Assembly (NCBI GenBank): GCA_964606065.1
Contig: CAZSEX010000005.1
Location: forward strand, 16,018 to 80,017
Length of the DNA stretch: 64,000 bases
DNA from: JAFGHJ01 sp964606065
Lineage (GTDB): Bacteria > Hydrothermota > UBA3072
Direction of reading: 5' to 3'
The notes under the pieces were generated by a model, which had not been told where the DNA came from, did no database searches, and saw nothing but the letters and a program-made list of their open reading frames with translations. Positions 44,704 through 54,400 of this stretch are shown here, one piece after another. Position 1 is the first letter of the stretch. Each line of letters starts with the position of its first letter. A program made the translations under genes and the position numbers.

Positions 44704-45330
44704 ATGGTTAACCATGAAATAGAAGTCGAAGCGGAAAATCTTGAAGAAGCCATAAAAAAGGGCTTAAAAGAACTTTCTCTCCAGGAAAAAGAACAAATGG
44801 AATGGGAAGTTTTATCCAGCGAAGAAGGTGAACCGATAAGATTAAAAGTAAAGAAAAAAGAAACAGCCTCGAAGAGTTTTTCCAAGGAAGAACTGGTAAG
44901 GAAAGAAATAAATCAAATGCTCGAGAAACTTGGTACTACGGGAAAAATAAAAATAGAAAAAGACAATGATAAACTTTATGTCGATATTAGAACCAAAGAT
45001 ATGGATGGAATGTTGATAGGAAAATCCGGTAAAAATTTAGAGTCCTTCCAGCATCTTCTATCAAGAATTATTCATTCGAAGGATAATTCTATAGATCTTG
45101 TAATAGACATAGCTGGTTATAGAAGAAAAAAAGAAAAAACTCTCACCACAAGAGCCAGGGCTTTTGCCCACGAAGTAAGAAGATCTAAAAGAGAATATAT
45201 TTTTCAGCCTCTGCCACCCTCATTGAGGAGATCGATTCACCTTGCGGTTTCAGACATAAAGGGAGTAAGAACCTACACAATAGGTGACACGGAATTGAAA
45301 AAGGTCGTTATCGCTCCTTCGAGGGAATGA
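44704..45330 (+). CDS. jag: Jag/KhpB RNA-binding protein
   Basis: A 208-residue protein with three parts: Jag_N (1-50, EIEVEAENLEEAIKKGLKEL), a KH domain with the GxxG loop in LIGKSGKNLESFQHLLSRI (about 103-120), and an R3H domain (about 145-208, TRARAFAHEVRRSKREYIFQPLPPSLRRSIHLAV). Such proteins bind RNA and, in some species, affect cell shape and sporulation. AGGAGG precedes the ATG. It sits between yidC and mnmE as in many bacteria. Confidence 0.93.
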   Translation: MVNHEIEVEAENLEEAIKKGLKELSLQEKEQMEWEVLSSEEGEPIRLKVKKKETASKSFSKEELVRKEINQMLEKLGTTGKIKIEKDNDKLYVDIRTKDMDGMLIGKSGKNLESFQHLLSRIIHSKDNSIDLVIDIAGYRRKKEKTLTTRARAFAHEVRRSKREYIFQPLPPSLRRSIHLAVSDIKGVRTYTIGDTELKKVVIAPSRE

Positions 45331-45399
45331 AAAAAACTGGAGAGAAATCTATAAAATAAGTTTCCGTGTTTTTTTTAAACCGTTCAACAGAAAAGATAA

Positions 45400-46770
45400 A
45401 TGAATGGATTATCTGATACTATTTGCGGTATAAGTACGCCGATTGGCCGCGGCGCTATTTCTATTATCAGAATTAGCGGTAAAGATTCCATGGAAATCGT
45501 AGAAAAAATTTTTACCCCTGGCGAAAAACTAAAAAGGACTCCGGGAAATTCAATAGTTCACGGCTGGATTCAGGTTCCAAAAACCCAAAAAAAATTAGAT
45601 GAAGTACTCCTCTTTGTTTTCAAAAGCCCTCTTTCGTACACAGGTGAGGACATGGTGGAAATTTCCGCCCATGGAGGAATTTTCATACCTCAAAAAATAA
45701 TACAATTACTTGTAGATAACGGCGCGAGAATAGCTGAAAGAGGAGAATTCACGAAAAGAAGATTTTTAAACGGTAAAATAAGCCTTCTGGAAGCGGAATC
45801 ACTTCTGAATGTAATAGAATCGAAAACAGAAAAAAGTCTGTTTGTTGCCGAAGAAAATTTAAGAGGTAAGCTTCACAAAGAAATTGAACAAATAAAGGAA
45901 GAATTCCTGGAAATAAAATCCCTTATCGAAGCCGACCTGGATTTCGGAGAAAGTGACATGCTGACCTTTGACACCAGGGAAGTCATTAGAAAAATTAAAG
46001 ATTTGAAAACCATTTTAAAAAGGATAGCAAATTCCTACAAAAGGGGAAAGATTTTAGTCGAGGGATTTACTCTGGCAATAACAGGCAAACCGAATGTGGG
46101 TAAATCCAGCTTATTTAACACAATCCTGAAAGAAGACAAAGCGATTGTAACTGAAATACCCGGTACTACAAGGGATCTTTTAGAAGGAACAATAGACATT
46201 CAGGGTTATCCGGTTATTCTTCATGATATGGCTGGAATAAGGCCATCTAAATCCCAAGTGGAAAAAATAGGTATCGACAGAGCCCTTAAAATGGCTCAAC
46301 ATTCAGACGGAGTTTTATTTCTTATTGATGCAGCAGATAAAATTGATAATGCGGACAAAGAAATATTTAAAATTATAAAAGAAAAACCATTTATATTAGT
46401 AGCAAACAAATCAGATTTAAAAAAGAAAATAAAAAACATACCTTTCCCCGGGGAAACTATCTGGGTTTCGGCAAAAAAACATTCCGGAATCGATAAACTA
46501 AACAAAGCTATTGTCAAATTGATTGAAAAAATAACCCCTGTCTATACTGAAGAAGGAATCACCTGTACTACCGAAAGACAGAAGGAAAAAATAATTTGCG
46601 CAATCGATTCTCTTAACAGCGCGCTCCAAACCATAAAAGAAGGCAAAGATATTGAACTTTTAGCTTTCGACATAGACGAAGCAATAAATTCGCTTAAAGA
46701 ATTAACCGGCGAACTCACCACGGAAGATATTCTTGACAAAATATTCTCGAATTTCTGCATAGGAAAATGA
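45400..46770 (+). CDS. mnmE: tRNA modification GTPase MnmE
   Basis: A 456-residue GTPase that, with MnmG, makes the cmnm5 group at U34 of certain tRNAs. The N-terminal tetrahydrofolate-binding domain begins DTICGISTPIGRGAISIIRISG. The G domain contains G1 GKPNVGKSS, G2 GTTRD, G3 DMAG, and G4 NKSD (about 225-345). The essential C-terminal FCIGK with its cysteine is intact. Its stop overlaps the queA start (ATGA). mnmG is not next to it in this window. Confidence 0.97.
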   Translation: MNGLSDTICGISTPIGRGAISIIRISGKDSMEIVEKIFTPGEKLKRTPGNSIVHGWIQVPKTQKKLDEVLLFVFKSPLSYTGEDMVEISAHGGIFIPQKIIQLLVDNGARIAERGEFTKRRFLNGKISLLEAESLLNVIESKTEKSLFVAEENLRGKLHKEIEQIKEEFLEIKSLIEADLDFGESDMLTFDTREVIRKIKDLKTILKRIANSYKRGKILVEGFTLAITGKPNVGKSSLFNTILKEDKAIVTEIPGTTRDLLEGTIDIQGYPVILHDMAGIRPSKSQVEKIGIDRALKMAQHSDGVLFLIDAADKIDNADKEIFKIIKEKPFILVANKSDLKKKIKNIPFPGETIWVSAKKHSGIDKLNKAIVKLIEKITPVYTEEGITCTTERQKEKIICAIDSLNSALQTIKEGKDIELLAFDIDEAINSLKELTGELTTEDILDKIFSNFCIGK

Positions 46771-47786
46771 AAAAATCGGATTTTATGTTTGACCTTCCGA
46801 ACGAGTTTATAGCTCAATACCCGAAAAAAAAGGGTAAATCTCGCCTTATGGTGCTCCACAGAAATTCAGGCAAAATAAGACATAAGAGTTTCACCGATAT
46901 ACTTGATTATATAAAACCCGAAGATTGCCTGGTGCTGAACAACTCAAAAGTAATTCCGGCAAGAATAAACGCATTTAAAGCTTCTACCGGTTCCAGAGTA
47001 GAAATTTTACTCGTCGAAAAGAAAGCCGATGATTTATGGAAAGCAATGGTTTATCCGGGTAAAAGAGCAAAGGTCTCGGACGAAATCAGCATCGACGATA
47101 AAGTAAAATGCACGGTAAAAAGTATCGATTCAAGCACTGGAGAGAGAATTTTAAAATTCAACGGTATAAATGGAAATCTTCTATACTACGGAGAAACGCC
47201 TCTACCACCTTACATCGAGCGTGCTCCGGAAGACATCGATATCAAAGGGTACCAGACAATTTACGCTAAAAAAGACGGCTCCGTAGCTGCTCCCACAGCC
47301 GGTCTACATTTTAACAGAAAAATTCTCGATGAATTAAAGAAAAAACGTGTTAAAGTTACAGAGGTAACTTTACACGTCGGTCCCGGAACGTTTCGTCCGG
47401 TTCGTACGGAAAATATTGAAGAACACAGAATGGAAAGTGAATTCTTCACAATAACGGAAGAAGTGGCGTCCGTAATAAATGCAACGAAAAAAAACGGTGG
47501 AAGTGTGTTTGCGGTGGGGACTACGACAGTGAGAGTCTTAGAGACGGCAGCGACGAAAAAAGGGGAATTAATAGAAAAAGAAGGTAGAACAGACCTTTTT
47601 ATATATCCGCCCTATGAATTTAAAATCGCCGACCATTTACTCACTAATTTTCATCTTCCGGGCTCGACACTTATCATGCTGGTTTCGGCTTTCGCATCAC
47701 GCGAAATGATTTTAAAAAGTTACCGGGAAGCAATCAAGGAAAAATACAGGTTCTATTCCTACGGCGACGCAATGCTGATTTTGTAA
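46767..47786 (+). CDS. queA: S-adenosylmethionine:tRNA ribosyltransferase-isomerase
   Basis: A 339-residue enzyme of queuosine synthesis; it transfers and rearranges the ribosyl part of SAM onto preQ1 at tRNA position 34. Signatures: FDLPNEFIAQYPKKKGKSRLMVL, LVLNNSKVIPARI, the TLPLPPYI-like stretch (ETPLPPYIERAPE), VAAPTAGLHFNRKIL, TLHVGPGTFRPVRTE and LLTNFHLPGSTLIMLVSAFA. It is coupled to mnmE, another wobble-position modifier, which makes functional sense. Confidence 0.97.
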   Translation: MKKSDFMFDLPNEFIAQYPKKKGKSRLMVLHRNSGKIRHKSFTDILDYIKPEDCLVLNNSKVIPARINAFKASTGSRVEILLVEKKADDLWKAMVYPGKRAKVSDEISIDDKVKCTVKSIDSSTGERILKFNGINGNLLYYGETPLPPYIERAPEDIDIKGYQTIYAKKDGSVAAPTAGLHFNRKILDELKKKRVKVTEVTLHVGPGTFRPVRTENIEEHRMESEFFTITEEVASVINATKKNGGSVFAVGTTTVRVLETAATKKGELIEKEGRTDLFIYPPYEFKIADHLLTNFHLPGSTLIMLVSAFASREMILKSYREAIKEKYRFYSYGDAMLIL

Positions 47787-47796
47787 ATCTACAAAA

Positions 47797-48075
47797 TACT
47801 AAACACACGAAATATACTAACCCCCCACCACCTTCATTAAATACGCGTTTAAAAAAAATACACGAAAAAATTTGTCATTGAGGAGCAAAGCGACTTACCA
47901 ATCCCGATAAAAAAACCGTAGCGTTTGGGTTTATCCCCAACATTTCACCATTCACTTCCCCGTCCTGTGGAATAGAAGCTCATTATGCAGTAACTTCTAT
48001 TCCATTGGGCCCGCCCTACCTGTCCCGTAAGGAAGAATGACTGTATCGGGGTAGGGAGGAACGACCGTTCAGGGT
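47797..48075. repeat. Composite dispersed repeat, copy 2
   Basis: In order: AACACACGAAATATACTAA, a C-rich spacer, GCGTTTAAAAAAAATACACG, AATTTGTCATTGAGGAGC with AAAGCGACTTACCAATCCC, a TAGCG-GTTTGGG-tttat-CCCCAAC hairpin (47923-47941), the GGAATAG...CTATTCC hairpin in opposite orientation to copy 1 (about 47968-48008), and CCCTACC...GGGGTAGGG. Copy 1 is at 9430-9606. No gene lies between queA and the OmpA-like gene. Confidence 0.75.
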
Positions 48076-48129
48076 GGTTGGGGTAAAACATCATATTTTT
48101 TTCTCCGTGTCCTTTGTGCGAGAAATTTA

Positions 48130-48993
48130 CTATCGGATTGTTATATCGATTCTGTCTGTTCTTTTGTCTCCCACCGATTCGTATCCGATAACACTGGTTA
48201 CCGCTTTTTCGGGAAGTATAATTCTGTCTAAGAGAAAATTGGCTATCTTTTTTGTTCTCTCCATAGCCAGATCTTCATTCTGGGAATAAACAATGACTCT
48301 CAATCGTTTACCGATATCCTTTCTTACGTAATCCGCGGCTTCTTCCAACAAATCTTTACCTGCTTTGGAGATATGCGCTGAATTCTTTTCGAAAACTATT
48401 CTACCATCGAGGCGAACAACAGACTTCAATTCCTCTTTCCAGTAAAGCGCCGGAACTCTGACTTTTTTCCCCAGATGAAAAGAAGGCTTGTTTTCATTAT
48501 CGATTACCCTTAAGTAATAAGAATAATTTCTCCCCGGGTCCATCATGTTATCTTTTGAATCTTTACCGTCCCACTCTACAACTTTCGGAGGATTACCCAT
48601 ACCTGCGAATGTTCTGAATACTTCACCCATTGCATCTGTTATAACTAATTCCCACTGTGTGACATCTTTCTCCACAGAAATATTGGATATCTTTATAGGA
48701 AGAGTCAGGATATTCCCCAGCCAGGGCCTCCTTATCTGATCACTGGCAAGAAAGGGTAAAGGCGTGGAACTTATTTCCGAATGAACCTGTAACTCCATAT
48801 CGTATATGTTGGAACCTTCAATTCCGTAAGGTTTAATCACTTCAAAGATATCGTACTTTAATTCGGAAGGAGGCTTTTTCTCGTCTATTTTTCCCAGATA
48901 TTTTCCTTTGATAACTTCTCTGGTTATTTCTTCTTGAGCAAATCCCGAGATGTTCAATATACATATAAAAGTGAGTACTATATTTCTTTTCAT
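48130..48993 (-). CDS. OmpA-like protein with FlgD-like Ig domain
   Basis: A 287-residue exported protein (signal about 1-19, ending SGFAQ). A middle module (about 105-185) reads WELVITDAMGEVFRTFAG, VEWDGKDSKDNMMDPGRNYSYYLRVIDN, the FlgD-like Ig pattern. The C-terminal 85 residues resemble an OmpA/Pal peptidoglycan-binding domain: GRIVFEKNSAHISKAGKDLLEEAADYVRKD, LRVIVYSQNEDLAMERTKKIANFLL and KRTDRIDITIR; the classical Asp/Arg pair is only partly matched. It is the last gene of the eight-gene envelope operon, 2 bp after tonB, taking the place Pal has in tol-pal loci. Confidence 0.7.
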   Translation of the reverse strand: MKRNIVLTFICILNISGFAQEEITREVIKGKYLGKIDEKKPPSELKYDIFEVIKPYGIEGSNIYDMELQVHSEISSTPLPFLASDQIRRPWLGNILTLPIKISNISVEKDVTQWELVITDAMGEVFRTFAGMGNPPKVVEWDGKDSKDNMMDPGRNYSYYLRVIDNENKPSFHLGKKVRVPALYWKEELKSVVRLDGRIVFEKNSAHISKAGKDLLEEAADYVRKDIGKRLRVIVYSQNEDLAMERTKKIANFLLDRIILPEKAVTSVIGYESVGDKRTDRIDITIR

Positions 48994-48995
48994 TT

Positions 48996-49949
48996 TTACT
49001 CCAAAATAAAGTTAAAGGTAATTATTCCGGTTTGCACAATTCCCGAGTTTTGAATGGAAGCAAATTTCCACTGTCTCACGCTGTCTATTACCAGCCTATC
49101 CCACGAACCAAACCCCGAGGTCTTAATCACAAAAACATTTTCTTTAATAGTTCCATCGGGATTAACCGCTATTTGCACGCTTATCGTCGCGGTCAGCCCC
49201 CTTTCCTGAGCCCACAGCGGATATGGTGTCACTGGTTTACATGTTATTTTTCTGGACGATAGAGGCCCTGAAATCGTTATTTTTGTAGCCGATTTAGTAG
49301 GCGCTTTCTTTATTTTTGCTTTTTCTTCAGCGGATATTTCTGGCGTCGACTTTTCCAACTGTTTCGTGGGAACTTTCTCTAAATCTACCTGTCCTCCGCC
49401 TCCGGGAGAAGAAAAAACACCGATTTTGGCATCCGGGCTGTACGTTTTTTCTTCACTGATTTTTATAGACGGCTTGTTTATTATATTTTCCGTACTGCTC
49501 TGTCTGCCACTCTCCGCTACGCGCAGAATCTCTGTCGCGCCTCCTTCGGGTCCCTCGAGCCTTTCAAATTTTTCCAGATCTATACCCTTTGCCTGGGTAC
49601 GATCCAATCTTTTTTCATCGAGTTCGATTCCCTTTTCACTGATTCCGGGAACAGGGGGCAAAGCTTCAATTATTTTTTCGATCCCATCCCTATTAACTTT
49701 TCTCAAAACTTTTCCCTCTTTTTGAGTAATTTTGTCTTTTATCGCTTCGAAAATACTTTTTTGAGGCGGTACGGGTCTGGGTGAAGGAACAAGGGTCTGG
49801 TCGATAAATTCAATGTTGTCTATTCTATGTACAACCTCACCGGTTCTTTTGACCTCATTAAAATAAAAAATACTTAAATGCAACATTATCGAAAATATCA
49901 TTGTTGTTATCAATCTCTTATCAAAAAATTCTTCCGAGTTATCAAACAT
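48996..49949 (-). CDS. TonB-family energy transducer
   Basis: A 317-residue protein. One N-terminal transmembrane helix (about 15-31, LITTMIFSIMLHLSIFYF) anchors it in the inner membrane. A long periplasmic region rich in charged and proline residues follows (SPRPVPPQKS, LPPVPGISEKGIELDEKRLD). Residues about 235-317 form the TonB C-terminal domain: PYPLWAQERGLTATISVQIAVNPDGTIKENVFVIKTSGFGSWDRLVIDSVRQWKF. It would carry force from the ExbB/ExbD motor encoded just upstream to an outer-membrane partner. No TonB-dependent receptor is in the window, so the partner is probably in this operon. Confidence 0.88.
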   Translation of the reverse strand: MFDNSEEFFDKRLITTMIFSIMLHLSIFYFNEVKRTGEVVHRIDNIEFIDQTLVPSPRPVPPQKSIFEAIKDKITQKEGKVLRKVNRDGIEKIIEALPPVPGISEKGIELDEKRLDRTQAKGIDLEKFERLEGPEGGATEILRVAESGRQSSTENIINKPSIKISEEKTYSPDAKIGVFSSPGGGGQVDLEKVPTKQLEKSTPEISAEEKAKIKKAPTKSATKITISGPLSSRKITCKPVTPYPLWAQERGLTATISVQIAVNPDGTIKENVFVIKTSGFGSWDRLVIDSVRQWKFASIQNSGIVQTGIITFNFILE

Positions 49950-49951
49950 TT

Positions 49952-50362
49952 TTATTTCTGAACCGTCGCTATCGAAATGCTTCCCGCCCCCAGTTTTTTG
50001 GCAAGCGCAATAATATTCATGACTGTGCCGGTCTCGAGCTCTCTGTCCGTCCTGATTAAAAGCAAATCTTCGGAGTTTCTTCTTATGGTTTTACTTAAAA
50101 CTTCAGCTAACTCTTCTCTTGTCACCAATTCATTATTTACCGAAATTTCGTTTTCTGAAGTAACGGTTATGGTGATGTTTCTTTCCGTGGGAGGTTCTAC
50201 GGTAGCCGCTTCGGGAAGATTCACATGTAATCTGGAAGAAAGTATAATAACCGGAGTTAAAACCATAAGCGTAATGAGTATTGTAAAGCTTACATCCGCA
50301 AGGGGGGTAATCATGATATCGGCTTTCTTTACCTCCTCGGACGTTATGCTATTGCGTCTCAC
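49952..50362 (-). CDS. ExbD/TolR-family protein (with Asp)
   Basis: A 136-residue single-pass inner-membrane protein. The transmembrane segment ITPLADVSFTILITLMVLTPVIIL keeps the proton-carrying aspartate (Asp23), matching Asp25 of E. coli ExbD. The periplasmic domain ends with ELETGTVMNIIALAKKLGAGSISIATVQ. Its start overlaps the previous exbD gene by 14 bp. It should form the ion channel with the ExbB/TolQ protein. The pairing with an Asn-bearing paralog is discussed among the findings. Confidence 0.9.
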   Translation of the reverse strand: MRRNSITSEEVKKADIMITPLADVSFTILITLMVLTPVIILSSRLHVNLPEAATVEPPTERNITITVTSENEISVNNELVTREELAEVLSKTIRRNSEDLLLIRTDRELETGTVMNIIALAKKLGAGSISIATVQK

Positions 50363-50777
50363 TTTTTTTTCTCCTCAGAAGAACCAATTTTAAAGCTCCT
50401 TTTTGTTTTGATATATCCATAACCGTAACGACTTCCTGTATCGGTATTGTGGGGTATGCGCTTACCACAACTATTCTGGATATGCTTCTTCCCAGCAGTT
50501 CTGCAACCATCTCGGGAAATTTTTCCCGTTCTATAATCTCTTCGTTTAAATGAATCCTGTTCTTTTCATCAATGTAAATATTCACTTTTAACTCGGTATC
50601 ATCGGAAGAATTTTCACCTTTCACAAGAGTGGGATTTTTAACATTTATGCCCGACATAAAAATGGCGGGAGCGGTCATCATAAAAAAGAGAACCAGAAGC
50701 AATGCCACGTTTATCATGGGTGTGATGGGTATTTTTCCTACCGAGTCTTCATAATTTTCGATACTACCTTTTCTCAT
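50349..50777 (-). CDS. ExbD/TolR-family protein (Asp replaced by Asn)
   Basis: A 142-residue ExbD paralog. The transmembrane stretch ITPMINVALLLVLFFMMTAP aligns position for position with E. coli ExbD VTPFIDVMLVLLIIFMVAAP, but the essential Asp is Asn23 here (codon AAC on the minus strand). The periplasmic domain (KVNIYIDEKNRIHLNEEIIERE, PIQEVVTVMDISKQKGALKLVLL) looks intact, so it is not a decayed gene. It lies 13 bp after the exbB gene and overlaps the Asp-bearing paralog. Confidence 0.88.
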   Translation of the reverse strand: MRKGSIENYEDSVGKIPITPMINVALLLVLFFMMTAPAIFMSGINVKNPTLVKGENSSDDTELKVNIYIDEKNRIHLNEEIIEREKFPEMVAELLGRSISRIVVVSAYPTIPIQEVVTVMDISKQKGALKLVLLRRKKSETQ

Positions 50778-50790
50778 AACCCTTAAACCC

Positions 50791-51441
50791 TCAATCCAAT
50801 TTTAAACTATCCTTTTTTCTTTTCGTAAAATTACTGCTCAAAAACGCAAGGAACCTGATCGCGTTGGATTCGATCCTGGTAAGAATAGTCTTGACCTTAT
50901 TCATAAAATAATTGTAAAATATGGCTGCCGGTATTGCCACGATAATCCCGATAGCGGTGGATACAAGAGCCTCAGCAACTCCTGCCATAACCACAGAAGG
51001 ACCTCCGGAACCCGAAACGGATAGATCATGGAAAGCCCTGATTATGCCCATTACGGTTCCCAACAAGCCGAGAAGAGGAGAAATAAAACTTATGGTGCTC
51101 AGAACGGAGTTTTTCCTTTCAAGATAGCTTTTTGTCTCGATAAGCGCTCCGTTAAGCAAATCCGAGATATCTTCTCTGGCTAAATCTTTGTTTTTGATGC
51201 CAACATCCAATATTTCTCCGAGAGGATGGTTCACGGATTTGCATATAAAACTTGCTTCCTTTATATTACCTCTTTTCAATTCCGCCTGTACTCTTTCCAG
51301 TAGAGCTTTTTCGTCTATGTTCAACCTGCCGTAAAACCATAGTCTTTCCAATATAACCGCGAGCGCTATCACCGAGAAAACCAGCAACAAATCGATTGCC
51401 CAACTGTTTTTTAAAAGTTGAAAAAAACTTATTCCTGCCAT
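50791..51441 (-). CDS. MotA/TolQ/ExbB-family proton channel protein
   Basis: A 216-residue inner-membrane protein with three transmembrane helices (about 15-32, 112-135, 148-172). Both conserved polar sites are present: Thr in LLGLLGTVMGII and Thr in ALVSTAIGIIVAIPAA. It forms the stator-like pentamer around ExbD. It is followed by two exbD genes, tonB and an OmpA-like gene. Sequence alone does not decide between ExbB and TolQ. Confidence 0.92.
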   Translation of the reverse strand: MAGISFFQLLKNSWAIDLLLVFSVIALAVILERLWFYGRLNIDEKALLERVQAELKRGNIKEASFICKSVNHPLGEILDVGIKNKDLAREDISDLLNGALIETKSYLERKNSVLSTISFISPLLGLLGTVMGIIRAFHDLSVSGSGGPSVVMAGVAEALVSTAIGIIVAIPAAIFYNYFMNKVKTILTRIESNAIRFLAFLSSNFTKRKKDSLKLD

Positions 51442-51469
51442 TAAATACTCCTTTTTAAACTCATCCTGT

Positions 51470-54400
51470 TTATTCCGTTTGTCCTCCTCCTATTCGCTCT
51501 GCGCTTCCCAATCTTTTGTAGCATTGATTTATATTGTGAGTGGCGGTGGACACATATTCACTGTTCGGATAATCGTTCAGAATCTTTTTGAATGCCTCAA
51601 TTGCCTTTCCGTAATTTCCAAGGTAGAAATATCCTGAACCGCCGTAAAATAAGGCTAAAGGAACTCTTTCGCTTTCGGGAAAATAATCCAGAAACAGATT
51701 CGCTTCACCAACGAGATTCTCGTAATCCTTTTTCTCGTCGTAAATTTTAATTATGTTTACCTGAGCATCCTCGGCGTACTCCGCATCAGGAAAATCTATG
51801 ACTACTTTCCGGAAAGTTTCCAACGCCTTATCTTTATCCTCTTCCTCGTAAAAGCGAACGGCAAGATTGAATTGAGATAAAGCGGCTTTGGGATCGGAAG
51901 GGAATTGCTCGATGAAATCTTTAAGAATATTCGGATTTTTTTGTCCGGCCATGTAATAAGCCGAAGAAAGAGATTGTTCCACTTCGTCTATAAGTGAATC
52001 GCCGGGATATACGGAAACAAATTTTGAAAAAGCGTCAATCGCTCTCTCATAATCCTCTCCGTTGTAATAATTGTTACCCAGTGCAATCATCGCCTGCGGA
52101 ACCAGGGGAGAATTCGGGTATTCGTCTATCACCATCTTAAAGTAAGGAGCCGCCATTTCATATTTCAAAGCCTGAAAGTAAGTTATTCCGATTTCATAGG
52201 CGGCATCAGGCGCAATACTGGAATTGGGGTAACTCTGAAGTATTCTTTCCCAGGATTCTATCGCCTGTCTATAATACTCTAAATTATAGTATGCCTTCCC
52301 CGTGTAAAATATTCCCCTGGGTTTTAGAGGATGCTCTTCTGGAAACTTTGAAATACTTTCAAAGAAATTAAGCGCTTTTTCATATTCCCCCTTATTAAAT
52401 AACGTTATTCCGTTTCCAAAAAAAGAGTTCATAAGTGAGGTGGTATCCATCGAGTAAGCCGACATTACTTTTGTAAACTGATCTTCGGTTATATCCAATC
52501 TGTTCTCGTGCAAAAGGCACCAGCCGTAACTCGCTTGAGAAGCAGCGAGAAGTTCGGGATCTGAATATTGGTAATCACTTATTATTTCCTGAAATAGTCT
52601 TTTCGCGTTTTCGTATTGACCTGTTTGATAGTATGCTTCGGCGAGATCAAACATGGCTCTTCCATTCCAGATATTATTCTTTTCGCACGCATCTTTACTC
52701 AACAGTGCCTCTCCCAGCGCCACTGTAAGGGAGTAGTCTTTTGTTTTATTGTAAGTTCGAAGCAGTAACGCTACTGTCGGACATGTTATGTCCGAACCCC
52801 AGTAGTATCTTAAAATCTTGCTGAGATGTTTTTTTGTAGTTAAATAATTTCCCTCGGTAAAAGCCAACCCGCCGGCGAGATAGTCTCCCAGACCGATCGT
52901 CTCTCCCGAAGAATATTTGGAAGACATCTGCTGATAGACTACGCGCGCCTGAACAGTATCGCCCATCCCCAAAAACACCTGTCCCATTTCAATGTTCGCC
53001 AGGCTGGCGACTTTTAATTCCGGAAAATTCGAAACTATTTTAGTGAAGGTATTCAGTGCCTCTTCACCCCTGCCCAGTTTTTTAAGGCATTTACCGTAAA
53101 GAAAATTACTATGAGCCGCCAGAAAAATGTCCCGACTGTTTAATATTGGTTTCAGGCATTCTACGGTTTTAAGATAATTGTCTTCATTATAATAACAAAC
53201 TGCCAACTTGTAAGAAGCATATTCTTTTAACTCGCTGTAAGGATATTTTTCTAAGAATTCGACGTATTTATATAATGCCCCGGAATAATTCCCGCTGAAA
53301 AACAAAACATCTCCCATATAATAAAACGAATATCTGGCAAGATCACTCTCAGGATATTCGCCGGTTATTTTCTTGAAAGCGGCGAGTGAGTTCCTCGGAT
53401 CATTGGTAAAGAAATACGCCTTTGCTTTATAAAAAAGAGCTTCTTGGGTTTCGATATCCTTCAACAACTCAATCACTTCCTGGTAGTGTTCCTGCCCAAA
53501 AGCGATTATAGCTTTTGTCACTTTAGTTTTATCCGAATCTTTGTAACCCGGGTAATCGGAGGTTAAAGAAGAAAGGCTTCTTTCGGCTTCATCCCAATTT
53601 TCAAGGGCAATATGGCAGGCAATTATAGCATAAACACTCTCGGAATATAGATAGTTATCCCTTGATTCGCTATTTATATTGTAAAATATAGACAGCGCTT
53701 TTTTATAATTACCTGTATTGTAATAACATTCTCCGATTCTGAATAAAGCTTCCGGTCTGTACTCACCCAGACCTTTAAGCGCTTTTTCAAATTTTATCCT
53801 GGCTTCGTCGTATTCACCGATTCCGAACAATTCCGAAGCTTCGCGAAAGAGTTTTACAGCTTCGGGAGTAATCGGTTTATAATCTTCCGATGTAACAGTC
53901 CTCTGTTCTTCTAAACCATCGATTTTTTGCGGAACCATTCCTGTAACTTCAATATCTTCGAAATCCACGTCGAAATATATCTTATCTGCTGATATAACCG
54001 GTTCCCATTTATCTTTCTTCTTTTTACTTTCAAAAAAAGGCAGCCTGAAAGAAACATTAGCATTTATTCTTGTTGTTAGTACCTCATCCGAACTCTCCCA
54101 CAGACTATTCTCGAGTTTCAATACCGAAATCTCTCCTGTAAACATTCCAAAATCGGATGTTATTCCCAGATTGATATCCCGTCCGTCAGCCTCTAATATT
54201 ATATTAAACCATCTGTTAATAGCAAATTTTGTCCCCAAAAAAAGCCCGAGAGCAAAATTTTCGTGCTTGTCAGAATAAAATATGTCTGTGTTAGGTAAAC
54301 TACTGCGAGGCCCGTACCCGATGTATTTCCCTCTTCCCAGACCCGCGGTCACTTCAAACCGTCTCCCAAATTCTCTGGAACCTGCAAGGTAAAAAGACCA

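Noticed and set aside
42619..48129. Chromosome origin near rnpA/yidC
   Set aside because: No dnaA gene and no cluster of DnaA-box-like words was seen; gene order alone is not enough.
48130..50777. Standard tol-pal locus
   Set aside because: No TolB propeller and no TolA; the transducer has a TonB-type C-terminal domain.
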